Shown: one piece after another, positions 1-7,720 of the stretch
Layout of the letters: each line of letters starts with the position of its first letter
Position numbering within the stretch: the stretch's first letter is position 1
From: Nocardioides lijunqiniae
Lineage (GTDB): Bacteria; Actinomycetota; Actinomycetes; Propionibacteriales; Nocardioidaceae
Direction: 5' to 3'
Length of the DNA stretch: 64,000 nucleotides
Assembly (NCBI RefSeq): GCF_015024225.1
Contig: NZ_JACJGM010000003.1
Location: forward strand, 62,001 to 126,000
Translations under genes and position numbers: made by a program
Notes under the pieces: model-generated
Databases searched by the model: none
Told to the model about the DNA's origin: nothing
The model's input: the letters and a program-made list of their open reading frames with translations, nothing else

Positions 1-35
1 GCTCCTCGCTGGCGCTCGTCGCTGCTCGACCACCG
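1..35. repeat. Dispersed intergenic repeat, copy 1 (cut by window edge)
   Basis: These bases match the reverse complement of the right part of the element at 30310-30358 at 33 of 35 positions; the two differences are a C/G swap in two neighbouring submotifs. The left end runs off the window. The copy lies just past the stop codon of the acyl-CoA synthetase gene. It looks like a dispersed intergenic repeat family of the kind I associate with Nocardioides-type genomes, which is from memory and not checked. Confidence 0.6.
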
Positions 36-45
36 GCGAGGTGGG

Positions 46-1611
46 TCAGCGGTAGGTGGTGCCTCGGGGGTCGCGGGTCCAGGTGGCGCCGGCGGGGCCG
101 GCGGCGGAGAGCTGGCGCTTGAGGACCTTGTTGGTGGCGGTGCGGGGGAGGTCGTCGACGATCTTCACGAAGCGGGGCCAGGCCTTGGGGGAGAGGTCGG
201 GCTGGTCGGCGAGGAAGGTCTCCAGCTCGGCGGGCTCGAGCGGGGACAGGGTGATCAGCGCGGCCATGACCTGGTCGCCGACGGACTCGTCGGGCACGGC
301 GTAGACGGCGGCCTCGGAGATCGCGGGGTGGCGCAGCAGGATCCGCTCGATGGGGGCTGCGGCGAGGTTCTCGCCGTCCACCCGGAGCCAGTCCGCCGTC
401 CGGCCGGCGAAGTAGACGAAGCCCTCGGCGTCGCGGTAGGCGAGGTCGCCGGACCAGTACATGCCCGAGCGCATCCGCTCCGACTCGGCGTCGGGGTCCT
501 TGTAGTAGCCGGCGAACGCGCCCGCTCCCTGGGTGTTGACCAGCTCGCCGGTGGCCGCGTCGGCGTTGAGCAGCTCGCCGTGCGCGCCGAACTCGGCGTC
601 CGGCGTCTCCTCCATGCTGACGGGGTCGAGCACCTGGACTCCGTCCAGCGGACGCCCGAGGCTGCCGGGCGGCATCTCCGGCACGCGCTGCACGACCACG
701 GCGTTCTCGGTCGAGGAGTAGGAGTCGACGACGACGCAGCCGAAGCGCTCGCCGAACGCCGCGATGTCGCGCTCGTTGGCCTCGTTGCCGAAGACGATGC
801 GCAGCGGGTTGTCCGCGTCGTCGGGCTGCTCGGGGGTGGCCATGATGTAGGTGAGCGGCTTGCCGACGTAGTTGGCGTACGTCGCGCCGTAGCGGCGCAC
901 GTCCGCCAGGAAGCCCGACGCGCTGAAGCGCGGTGCCAGCGCGATCGTGGTGCCCGAGGCGACGGCCGGCCCCCAGCCGGCCATGATCGCGTTGGAGTGG
1001 AACATCGGCATCGACAGGTAGGCCACGTGCTCGGGGCCGAGGCCGAAGCGGTCGGCGAGGAACAGCCCGGGGAACGCCACCTTCACCTGGGTGATGTTGA
1101 CGGCCTTGGGGTTGCCGGACGTGCCGGAGGTGAAGATCAGCATCATCAGGTCGTCCATGACGACCTCGACGTCGGGCACGCCCGCGCCGGCGTGCTCCGC
1201 CAGCAGCGCCGTCCACTCCTCGGAGTCGGTGCGCAGCACCGGCACACCCACGTCGACGCCGTCCAGCAGCGAGGCGTACGTCGCGTCCGTGACCACCAGC
1301 TGGCAGTCGGAGCGAGCGATGTCGGCCAGCAGCGACTCACCGCGGCGCGTCGTGTTGAGGCCGACGACCACCTGGCCGCCGAGGGCGGCGCCGCCCAGCA
1401 GCAGGCTGAACTCCGGGGTGTTGTCGAGCAGCACCCCCACGTGGGGCGGCTGGCCGTCGGTCAGCAGCGAGGCCATGACCGCGGAGCGCACGCACGACTC
1501 GTCGAGCACCTCGTCCCAGGTCCACGAGTCGTCCCCCGCCAGGAGTCCGGTGTGGGTCTCGCCCCGCCGCGCGAGGAGCTGGTTGCGGACGGTGATCTGC
1601 TCGTCGGACAT
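46..1611 (-). CDS. fadD17: Acyl-CoA synthetase, FadD17-like (steroid side chain)
   Basis: AMP-forming acyl-CoA ligase of 521 aa, expected to convert a carboxylic acid, ATP and CoA to acyl-CoA. The P-loop-like motif TSGTSGNPKA is at residues 161-170. The downstream motifs YSSTENAVV, SGDLAYRD and GRTADWLRVDGEN, and the C-terminal lysine region TNKVLK, complete the ANL fold. The start ATG directly abuts the stop of the fadE27-like gene, so the two are translationally linked. The gene order fadE26-fadE27-fadD17 is that of the mycobacterial cholesterol cluster, where FadD17 acts on steroid acids with a shortened side chain. Substrate here is inferred from that synteny; another medium-size acid is possible. 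Confidence 0.85.
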   Translation of the reverse strand: MSDEQITVRNQLLARRGETHTGLLAGDDSWTWDEVLDESCVRSAVMASLLTDGQPPHVGVLLDNTPEFSLLLGGAALGGQVVVGLNTTRRGESLLADIARSDCQLVVTDATYASLLDGVDVGVPVLRTDSEEWTALLAEHAGAGVPDVEVVMDDLMMLIFTSGTSGNPKAVNITQVKVAFPGLFLADRFGLGPEHVAYLSMPMFHSNAIMAGWGPAVASGTTIALAPRFSASGFLADVRRYGATYANYVGKPLTYIMATPEQPDDADNPLRIVFGNEANERDIAAFGERFGCVVVDSYSSTENAVVVQRVPEMPPGSLGRPLDGVQVLDPVSMEETPDAEFGAHGELLNADAATGELVNTQGAGAFAGYYKDPDAESERMRSGMYWSGDLAYRDAEGFVYFAGRTADWLRVDGENLAAAPIERILLRHPAISEAAVYAVPDESVGDQVMAALITLSPLEPAELETFLADQPDLSPKAWPRFVKIVDDLPRTATNKVLKRQLSAAGPAGATWTRDPRGTTYR

Positions 1612-2715
1612 CTAGACGGGCTCGCTGGCGAGGGCGCGACCGATGGTGAGCGCCTGCTCGGTGGCACCGCCGAAGAGGAACTCGAAGCGCTTGGCGCTCG
1701 TGAAGTAGCGGTGCGCCTCGCCGTCGAGGTCGATCCCGACGCCGCCGTGGACGTGCACGGTGGTGTGCGCGAGCCGGTGGCCCGCGTCGGCGGCCCAGAG
1801 CTTGGCGGTCGCGACCTCAGTCGCGGCCGGCAGACCCTCCGCGAGCCGCCATACCGCCACCCACAGGGTCAGTCGCTGGGCGAGCACGTCGATGTAGCCG
1901 TCGGCGAGGCGCTGGGAGACGGCCTGGAACGTGCCGATCGGGCGGCCGAACTGCTCGCGCGTCTTCGCGTACGACGCCGTCAGCCTCAGTGCGCCCTCCG
2001 TGACGCCCAGCTGCTCGGCGGCCGAGCACACGGTGAGCAGCTGGCCGAGGCGCGTCGCCGCCTCCCCGTCCGGCGTACCGACCAGGGAGGCGGTGGCGCC
2101 GGTCAGGTCCAGGCGCGCGACGGCGTCGCCGTCGCTGGTGTGCTGCTCGACCAGCTCGACACCGTGGGCGCCGGGCTCCACCAGGAAGACACCGACCCCG
2201 TCGGGCGTGGAGGCGGTGACCAGGATCGCCGAGGCGGCCAGGCCGGCGCGCACGATCGCCTTGGACCCGGACAGCGCCCAGCCCTCGCCCTCGGGGGCGG
2301 CCGTGACCGTCGGACGTGCCGGCAGGTGGGCGCGCTCCTCGGCGACGGCGGCCGTGAGCACGCCCTCGCCCGACGCGGCACCCGGCAGCCAGGCGGCCTG
2401 CTGCTCCTCGGTGCCGAGCTCGGCCAGCAGCAGCGCCGCGGCGCCCTGCACGGCGAGCGGCACGGGCGCGACCGTGCGGCCCACCTCGACGAGCACGCGG
2501 CACAGCTCGATGAGGCCCAGCCCGGCTCCGCCGTGCTGCTCGGGCACGGCCAGCGACAGGAGGCCGGCCGAGGCCAGCTCGCCCCACAGGGTGCGGTCGA
2601 AGCGGTCGCCGGCGCGCTCGACCTCCTGGAGCCGGTCGGTGCCGGTGCGGTCGCCGAGGATCCGCGCGGCCAGCGCGGCCGCCTCGTCCTGCTCGGGGGT
2701 GAAGGTGAAGTCCAT
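1612..2715 (-). CDS. fadE27: Acyl-CoA dehydrogenase subunit, FadE27/ChsE5-like
   Basis: Acyl-CoA dehydrogenase fold of 367 aa. The N-terminal helical domain starts at MDFTFTPEQDE, the beta domain lies in the middle, and the C-terminal four-helix domain contains KTREQFGRPIGTFQAVSQ and HVHGGVGIDLDGEAHRY. Steroid-CoA dehydrogenases work as alpha2beta2 pairs in which one subunit binds FAD incompletely, and this shorter, diverged protein next to a full-size partner fits that scheme. The gene lies 68 bp after the fadE26-like gene, a gap holding a dispersed repeat, and directly before fadD17. Expected role: alpha,beta-dehydrogenation of a steroid side-chain CoA ester. Pairing and substrate are inferred from gene order. 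Confidence 0.82.
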   Translation of the reverse strand: MDFTFTPEQDEAAALAARILGDRTGTDRLQEVERAGDRFDRTLWGELASAGLLSLAVPEQHGGAGLGLIELCRVLVEVGRTVAPVPLAVQGAAALLLAELGTEEQQAAWLPGAASGEGVLTAAVAEERAHLPARPTVTAAPEGEGWALSGSKAIVRAGLAASAILVTASTPDGVGVFLVEPGAHGVELVEQHTSDGDAVARLDLTGATASLVGTPDGEAATRLGQLLTVCSAAEQLGVTEGALRLTASYAKTREQFGRPIGTFQAVSQRLADGYIDVLAQRLTLWVAVWRLAEGLPAATEVATAKLWAADAGHRLAHTTVHVHGGVGIDLDGEAHRYFTSAKRFEFLFGGATEQALTIGRALASEPV

Positions 2716-2737
2716 CGGTGTGCCTTTCGGGTCACGG

Positions 2738-2776
2738 GGTTTCGAGACGGTCGCTGCGCGACCTCCTCAACCTCCG
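2738..2776. repeat. Dispersed intergenic repeat, diverged member
   Basis: The 68-bp gap between the two acyl-CoA dehydrogenase genes is mostly this element. It starts GGTTTCGAGACGG and ends CTCAACCTCCGG, the same framework (GGTyTCGA ... CTCrACC.CCG) as the copies at 1-35 and 30310-30358, but with a shorter and different core. It sits inside an apparent operon, so it probably does not block transcription. Confidence 0.45.
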
Positions 2777-2783
2777 GGAGGAG

Positions 2784-3971
2784 CTAGCGCTTGGCGGCGG
2801 GCAGGCCGAGTCCGACGTAGCCGATGATGTCGCGCTGGATCTCGTTGGTGCCGCCGCCGAAGGTCATGACGAGGGCGGAGCGGAAGTAGCGCTCGAGGCG
2901 CCCGGCGAGCACGGCGCCCTCGGAGGCGCCGGTGATGCCGGCGTTGGGTCCGACGACCTCCATCAGCGAGCGGTAGACCTCCGTGGCGAGCTCGGAGCCG
3001 TAGATCTTGGTGGCCGACGCCTCGGCCGGTGACAGGTCGACCTTCGCGTCGGCGTCGGCGGCGAGCTTCCAGTTGATCAGGCTCAGCGCCTCGATGCGGG
3101 CGTGGGCCCGGCCCAGCGCGATCTGGACCCACTCGGAGTCGATCACCCGCTGGCCGTCGGGGTTCTTGGTCTGCTGGGCCCACTCGCGCACCATCTTCAG
3201 CGAGTGCACCAGCGGCGCGGCCGACGTGAGCGCGACGCGCTCGGCGTTGAGCTGGTTGGTCATCAGCGACCAGCCGCCGTTGAGCTCCCCGACCAGGTTG
3301 GCGGCCGGCACGCGCACGTCCTCGTAGTACGTCGCGCTGGTGCCGACGCCCGCCACGGTGTGCACCGGCGTGTAGGAGACGCCGGGGGCGTCTGCCGGCA
3401 CCAGGATCATCGACAGGCCCTTGTGGCGCGGGAGGTCGGCGTCGGTGCGGCAGGCCAGCCAGATCCAGTCGGCGTACTGGATCAGCGAGGTCCACATCTT
3501 CTGGCCGTCGATCACCCACTCGTCGCCCTCGCGCACTGCCTTGGTCGTCAGCGACGCGAGGTCGGTGCCGGAGCCGGGCTCGGAGTAGCCGATCGAGAAG
3601 TGCAGGTCGCCGGCCAGGATGCGGGGGAGGAAGTACTCCTTCTGCTCGTCCGTGCCGTAGCGCATGATCGTCGGCCCGACCGTGTTGAGGGTGAGGTAGG
3701 GGATGGGCACCCCCGCGACGGCCGCCGCGTCGGTGAAGATCAGCTGCTCGACCATCGAGCGCGCCTGGCCGCCGTACTCCTGCGGCCAGCCGATGCCGAG
3801 CCAGCCGTCCGCCCCGACCTGGCGGATGACCTCCTTGTAGACCGTCGAGTCCCCGAACTCCCCGGTCGCCGAGGCGAGCCCGGCGCGGCGCTCGGGGGTG
3901 ACGAGCTCGGCGAAGTACTCCCGGAGCTCCTCGCGCAGGCGGATCTGGTCGGCGTTCAGGGCGACGTGCAT
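2784..3971 (-). CDS. fadE26: Acyl-CoA dehydrogenase subunit, FadE26/ChsE4-like
   Basis: Acyl-CoA dehydrogenase of 395 aa with the FAD/substrate motif YSEPGSGTDLASLTT near the middle and the C-terminal FGGGTNEIQRDIIGY signature. It is the likely full-size partner of the FadE27-like protein. Start choice: an upstream ATG at 4010 would add 13 residues and read through a KstR-like operator, whereas ATG 3971 lies 7 nt downstream of a -10-like TAGTCT (3984-3979, minus), the leaderless layout seen repeatedly here. I therefore use 3971. Role: oxidation of steroid side-chain CoA esters, first gene of the fadE26-fadE27-fadD17 operon. Confidence 0.85.
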   Translation of the reverse strand: MHVALNADQIRLREELREYFAELVTPERRAGLASATGEFGDSTVYKEVIRQVGADGWLGIGWPQEYGGQARSMVEQLIFTDAAAVAGVPIPYLTLNTVGPTIMRYGTDEQKEYFLPRILAGDLHFSIGYSEPGSGTDLASLTTKAVREGDEWVIDGQKMWTSLIQYADWIWLACRTDADLPRHKGLSMILVPADAPGVSYTPVHTVAGVGTSATYYEDVRVPAANLVGELNGGWSLMTNQLNAERVALTSAAPLVHSLKMVREWAQQTKNPDGQRVIDSEWVQIALGRAHARIEALSLINWKLAADADAKVDLSPAEASATKIYGSELATEVYRSLMEVVGPNAGITGASEGAVLAGRLERYFRSALVMTFGGGTNEIQRDIIGYVGLGLPAAKR

Positions 3972-3978
3972 GCCGGCA

Positions 3979-3984
3979 AGACTA
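3979..3984 (-). promoter_or_regulatory. -10 hexamer for leaderless fadE26
   Basis: TAGTCT on the minus strand ends 7 nt before ATG 3971. It overlaps the first bases of the KstR-like operator, so a bound repressor would cover the promoter. No clear -35 box is visible. Confidence 0.45.
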
Positions 3985-4914
3985 GAACGTGTTCTTTTTT
4001 TGGTCCACACCCGTCGTGGCGGCCGCGAGGTGACGCGTCAGGAACGCCACCTGGTGCTCGACGGCCGGCTCGAACCAGTCCTTGCCGGGCCAGACGTCGA
4101 AGTGGTCGCACGGGTAGTGGCGCACCTCCGCGCGGCCCTTGAACGCCGCCTTGGCGGCCGCCCGCGGCGGTGCGCTGCGGTCGAAGTCGGCGATCTGCAC
4201 CAGCATCGGGCAGCGCACCCGCGAGGCGAGCCGGCCCGGCCGGTGCCCGCCGAGCTCGAGGCCGACCGCGGCGTCGATCTCGTTGACCCACGTCGGCCCG
4301 GCCAGGGCGAGGTAGTCCTCGTAGAGCCCCGGCAGGGTGAGCGCCGCGGTCTCGCCGGGTCGGCCCACCACCGGCATCATCACCGGCTGCCGACCCGCGC
4401 GGCTGCGGACGCCCGCCACCGTGGAGCGCAGGAGCGACGAGGGCGAGTGCGAGGCGAGCGCGTGGCGGCCCGCGGCCACGCCGTCCACGAGCGGGGTGAG
4501 GGCGACGACGGCCGCGACGTCGTCGCGGTCGGCGCCCGCGGCGATCACGTGGCCGCCGGCCAGCGAGACGCCCCACAGCACGAGCCGCTGCGGGTCGACG
4601 CCCGGCAGGGCCGCGGCCGCCGCCATGGCGGCGCGGTAGTCGGCGAGCTGACCCTCCATCGACACCTGCTGGCGCGGGCTGCCGTCGCTGGCGCCGAACC
4701 CGCGGTAGTCAAAGGCCAGGACGTCGAGGCCGGCCTGCGAGAGCCGCGTGGCGAACGGCTCGAGCCCGGAGTCCTTGGTGCCGCCGAGCCCGTGCGCCAT
4801 GACGACCACGGGCCGGCCGGCCGTCGTGGACAGCGCCTCGCCCTCGCCGGGGAAGTGCCAGGCGTCGCAGTCGGTGCCCGCGGAGCTGAAGCGGAGTGTG
4901 GTGCGGACGCTCAC
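3982..4914 (-). CDS. Alpha/beta hydrolase
   Basis: Alpha/beta hydrolase of 310 aa. Seen: the oxyanion region MAHGLGGTKDSG, the FDYRGFGASDG strand, the nucleophile elbow WGVSLAGGH, and a C-terminal His in PCDHFDVW. The start is GTG 4914, which overlaps the stop of the TetR gene (GTGA) and has GGGAGGA upstream; longer in-frame starts would run inside that gene. It is the last gene of an operon FMO - TetR - hydrolase, so it probably hydrolyses an ester or lactone made from an FMO product; this is inference. Its stop codon falls at the edge of the KstR-like operator of fadE26. Confidence 0.8.
   Translation of the reverse strand: MSVRTTLRFSSAGTDCDAWHFPGEGEALSTTAGRPVVVMAHGLGGTKDSGLEPFATRLSQAGLDVLAFDYRGFGASDGSPRQQVSMEGQLADYRAAMAAAAALPGVDPQRLVLWGVSLAGGHVIAAGADRDDVAAVVALTPLVDGVAAGRHALASHSPSSLLRSTVAGVRSRAGRQPVMMPVVGRPGETAALTLPGLYEDYLALAGPTWVNEIDAAVGLELGGHRPGRLASRVRCPMLVQIADFDRSAPPRAAAKAAFKGRAEVRHYPCDHFDVWPGKDWFEPAVEHQVAFLTRHLAAATTGVDQKKNTF
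3983..3996. promoter_or_regulatory. KstR-like operator upstream of fadE26
   Basis: TAGAACGTGTTCTT fits the published KstR palindrome TnnAACnnGTTnnA at every fixed base except the last (T for A). KstR is the TetR-type repressor of steroid catabolism in actinobacteria, released by a CoA-thioester intermediate. The site overlaps the proposed -10 of fadE26. No kstR gene is in the window. Confidence 0.75.
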
Positions 4915-5525
4915 TGGTCGGTCCTCCCGTAGATGGTGCGCAGCCAGATCTCGATGACCGCCTCCTCGATGACGGCGCGGTCGCCGCCGTGGGCGAGGCG
5001 CTCGAGCATCCGGTCGTTCAGCTCCAGCAGCACGCTGGCGACGGCGGCGGCGTCGACGCCGTCCGGTGCGCGGCCCGCAGCGCGCTCCGCCGCGATCATG
5101 GCCGCGACCGGCTCCACGAACGACAGCCGGTCGCTGTCCCAGAGCTCGCGCACCGCCGAGCTCGTCGCGCGCGCGTCGAGCATCGCCCGGAACAGGTGCC
5201 GGTTGGCCTCCCACGCGTCGAACAGGCCGCGGATGGTGGCGGTGATCCGGCTGTGGGGCGAGCCGTCGGAGCCGAGGTGGTTGCTGGTCGCGATCGCCTC
5301 GTACATCTCCTCCATGAGCGCGGCGACCGCGGCCTGCTTGTTCTCGAAGTAGAAGTAGAACGCCGAGCGCGTCACGCCCGCCCGCCGGGAGATCTCCGCG
5401 ATGTTGATCGACTCCAGGCTCGGGTCGTCGACGTCCACCCGCTCGCGCAGGATCTCGTCGAGGGAGCCGAGCAGGGCGGCGCGACGCTGGTCGCCGCGGT
5501 GGACGGCGCGGGGTGCGGGGGTCAT
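4911..5525 (-). CDS. TetR-family regulator, EthR-like
   Basis: TetR-family protein of 204 aa. The helix-turn-helix is INIAEISRRAGVTRSAFYFY, with an FYFYF-type recognition helix as in EthR. The C-terminal part AAERAAGRAPDGVDAAAV and ending IWLRTIYGR also resemble EthR's ligand-binding half. EthR represses the monooxygenase gene ethA; here the regulator is encoded directly after a flavin monooxygenase (ATGA overlap) and before a hydrolase (GTGA overlap). Autoregulation of this operon through the palindrome at 6945-6958 is inferred. Confidence 0.85.
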   Translation of the reverse strand: MTPAPRAVHRGDQRRAALLGSLDEILRERVDVDDPSLESINIAEISRRAGVTRSAFYFYFENKQAAVAALMEEMYEAIATSNHLGSDGSPHSRITATIRGLFDAWEANRHLFRAMLDARATSSAVRELWDSDRLSFVEPVAAMIAAERAAGRAPDGVDAAAVASVLLELNDRMLERLAHGGDRAVIEEAVIEIWLRTIYGRTDQ

Positions 5526-6883
5526 GGGCGCAAGCCTGTCAGCACCGGTGCGCCCTGCTGCTCCGCGCGCCGTACGCCGGCGGGCAGCTCCTTGGCGCGC
5601 AGGTCGTGCTCGTAGACGAAGTAGTCGAGCTGCTGGGTGTGCCGGGGCCGGTCGAGCACGTGACCGGTGTACTTCTCCTGGTCCGCGTCGATCACCTGCT
5701 CCATCTCCGCGGCAGGTGGCAGGGCGTAGCGCCCCACGGCGTACGCCGCGAGCAGCCGGGCCTGCGCCTCGACGAACGGGAAGAGCGTGGGCGTCGCCTG
5801 GGCGAACCCCATGAAGACCAGGTCCTCGATGCCGGGCTTGAACATCCGCTTGAACAGCCGGATCTGGTTGTCCGGAGCGCTGATGAAGCCCGGATCGAAG
5901 AACGGGAACGTGATGTTGTAGCCGGTGGCGTAGACGATGATGTCGAACTCGCTGTCCGTGCCGTCCTCGAAGTGCACGGTGCGGCCGTCGAGCCGCGCGA
6001 CGTTGCCCTTCGGCGTGATGTCGCCCGATCCCAGCCGCAGCGGCAGCTCCACCGACTGCGTCGGGTGCGCCTCGAAGAACTTGTGGTTGGGCTTGGGCAG
6101 GCCGTAGAGCTCGGGGTTGGACCCGGTCATGAACTGCATCTTCTGGATCATCCAGCGCTGCCACTTCAGTGGCAGGTGCGGCGAGGTGACGTAGTACTTG
6201 TCGGCCGGCAGACCGTAGGTGTACTTCGGCACGATCCAGGCGCTGGAGCGCGTGGACAGCGTGACCTCGTTCTGCAGCGCCTTGCTGGAGAGCTCGACGG
6301 CGATGTCGGCGGCGCTGTTGCCGATGCCGACGACCAGGATCCGCTTGCCCTTGAAGTCCAGGGGGTCGGTGGGGTCGATGTAGTGGTGGGAGTGGATCGT
6401 CTCGCCGGTGAACTCGCCGGGGAAGTCGGCCATGCGCGGGTCCCAGTGGTGGCCGTTGGCGACCACGAGCAGGTCGAAGCGGCGTACGTCGCCGGCCTGG
6501 TCGGTCAGCTCCCAGCCGCCGTCGTCGAGGCGCGCGGCGTGCTGCACGCCGTTCTCGAACTCGATGCGCTGCCGCAGGCCGAACGCGTCGGCGTAGGCGT
6601 CGAGGTAGGCCTTGATCTGGGTGTGGTGCGGGAAGTCGGGGTAGTCCTCCGGCATCGGGAAGTCCTTGAAGGACAGCCGGTGCTTGGAGGTGTCGATGTG
6701 CAGCGAGCGGTAGGCGCTGCTGTGGCCGTTGGGGTTGCCGAACGCCCAGTTGCCGCCCACCCGGTCGGAGGCCTCGAAGCAGGTGTAGTCGACGCCGTAG
6801 TCGCCGAGCATCTTGCCGGAGGTGAGGCCGCTGATGCCGGCGCCGATCACCGCGGCCCGGAGGGGGGTGCTGGGTCGGGACAT
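5522..6883 (-). CDS. Flavin-containing monooxygenase (class B)
   Basis: FAD/NADPH monooxygenase of 453 aa. The FAD Rossmann motif is VIGAGISGL near residue 12, the NADPH motif VVGIGNSAADIA is mid-protein, and between them lies GEFTGETIHSHHY, the FMO fingerprint FxGxxxHxxxY/F. The type I Baeyer-Villiger form of that motif (ending WP) is absent, so it is FMO-type, though some such enzymes do perform Baeyer-Villiger oxidations. ATATG-type motif YATGYNITFPF is present. It heads the operon with the EthR-like regulator and the hydrolase. Its location in a steroid block suggests a steroid or related ketone substrate, which is not shown. Confidence 0.88.
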   Translation of the reverse strand: MSRPSTPLRAAVIGAGISGLTSGKMLGDYGVDYTCFEASDRVGGNWAFGNPNGHSSAYRSLHIDTSKHRLSFKDFPMPEDYPDFPHHTQIKAYLDAYADAFGLRQRIEFENGVQHAARLDDGGWELTDQAGDVRRFDLLVVANGHHWDPRMADFPGEFTGETIHSHHYIDPTDPLDFKGKRILVVGIGNSAADIAVELSSKALQNEVTLSTRSSAWIVPKYTYGLPADKYYVTSPHLPLKWQRWMIQKMQFMTGSNPELYGLPKPNHKFFEAHPTQSVELPLRLGSGDITPKGNVARLDGRTVHFEDGTDSEFDIIVYATGYNITFPFFDPGFISAPDNQIRLFKRMFKPGIEDLVFMGFAQATPTLFPFVEAQARLLAAYAVGRYALPPAAEMEQVIDADQEKYTGHVLDRPRHTQQLDYFVYEHDLRAKELPAGVRRAEQQGAPVLTGLRP

Positions 6884-6929
6884 GTCGGGCCTTCCGTCGG
6901 GGCTCTTGCCACGAGACGTGACGACCGGC

Positions 6930-6958
6930 ACGCTAGGGCCAGATTTGACACGCGTCAA
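6930..6958 (-). promoter_or_regulatory. Candidate promoter of the FMO operon
   Basis: On the minus strand TTGACG (6958-6953) is followed after 17 nt by TAGCGT (6935-6930), a good sigma-70-like pair, with the FMO start codon about 45 nt downstream of the -10. The -35 lies inside the palindrome 6945-6958. Confidence 0.5.
6945..6958. promoter_or_regulatory. Palindromic operator candidate between FMO and SDR genes
   Basis: TTGACACGCGTCAA is an inverted repeat with arms TTGAC/GTCAA and a 4-nt centre, in the 90-bp divergent gap. It covers the -35 of the FMO operon promoter and lies 16 nt before the SDR start codon, so one bound dimer could control both directions. The EthR-like TetR is the obvious candidate protein. 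Confidence 0.5.
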
Positions 6959-6973
6959 CAGAGTGGGGCAGCC

Positions 6974-7720
6974 ATGGACCAGCAGAGCGTCGGACAGCGG
7001 ATCGCCGTCGTCGTGGGGGGCGCGTCCGGCATCGGCGCCGCCATCGCGACGGCCCTGGAGGGCGACGGCTGCCGGGTGGTGGTGGCCGACCTGGCCGTCG
7101 ACGCCGCAGTCGGACGGAGCGTCGACGTCACCGACGAGGCCTCGGTCGAGGCGCTCTTCGCCGCCGTCGTCGCCGAGCACGGACGGGTCGACGTCGTCGT
7201 CAACAGCGCCGGCGTCAGCACGCTCGGGCTGGTGACCGAGCTCGACGCCGCCGAGTTCCGGCGCGTCGTCGACGTCAACCTCACCGGCGCCTTCCTCGTG
7301 CTCAAGCACGGCGGCCGGGCCGTGGTCGACGGGGGAGTGCTGATCTCGCTCACCTCGCTCAACGCCCGCCAGCCCGGCACCGGCATGGGCGCCTACTGCG
7401 CGGCCAAGGCCGGGCTGGCGATGCTGACCGAGGTCGCCGCGCTTGAGCTGGCGCCGCGACGCGTGCGGGTCAACGCGATCTCGCCGGGGCTCGTGCTCAC
7501 CCCGCTCACCGCACCTGCCATGGACATCGCGGGCATCGAGGACGACTACCTCGCCAACACCCCGCTCGGCCGCGCCGGCCTGCCCGAGGAGATAGCCGCG
7601 GCCGCGGTCTACGTCGCCGGGGCGGCCTGGCTCACCGGCGAGGTGCTCGACCTCAACGGCGGCGCCCACCTCGCGCGCTACCCCGACATCCACGGCCACG
7701 TGATGAGGGCGTTCGCATGA
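6974..7720 (+). CDS. Short-chain dehydrogenase/reductase 1
   Basis: Classical SDR of 248 aa, NAD(P)-dependent alcohol/ketone oxidoreductase. Seen: the cofactor loop GGASGIGAA at the N-terminus (with VGG for the usual TGG), NSAGVSTLG, the catalytic serine in LISLTSLNA and the YCAAK tyrosine/lysine pair, and SPGLVLTPLT. It is transcribed divergently from the FMO operon and overlaps the next SDR by ATGA. Steroid hydroxyl/ketone oxidoreduction is plausible from context only. Confidence 0.85.
   Translation: MDQQSVGQRIAVVVGGASGIGAAIATALEGDGCRVVVADLAVDAAVGRSVDVTDEASVEALFAAVVAEHGRVDVVVNSAGVSTLGLVTELDAAEFRRVVDVNLTGAFLVLKHGGRAVVDGGVLISLTSLNARQPGTGMGAYCAAKAGLAMLTEVAALELAPRRVRVNAISPGLVLTPLTAPAMDIAGIEDDYLANTPLGRAGLPEEIAAAAVYVAGAAWLTGEVLDLNGGAHLARYPDIHGHVMRAFA

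Noticed and set aside
328-2787. Open frame of 819 codons on the plus strand
   Set aside because: It is antisense to fadD17 and fadE27, spans both genes and the repeat between them, and its sequence is the low-complexity Ala/Gly/Arg/Val-rich type that GC-rich antisense frames give.
3986-3995. GAAC..GTTC at 3986 as a LexA box
   Set aside because: The spacer is 2 nt, not the 4 nt required for the actinobacterial SOS box; it fits KstR instead.
5522-6883. Type I Baeyer-Villiger monooxygenase
   Set aside because: The fingerprint ends HSHHY, as in FMOs, and lacks the HxxxWP form of type I BVMOs.
5513-6900. Long plus-strand open frame reading into SDR 1
   Set aside because: Antisense to the FMO gene; only the part from ATG 6974 is a real SDR.
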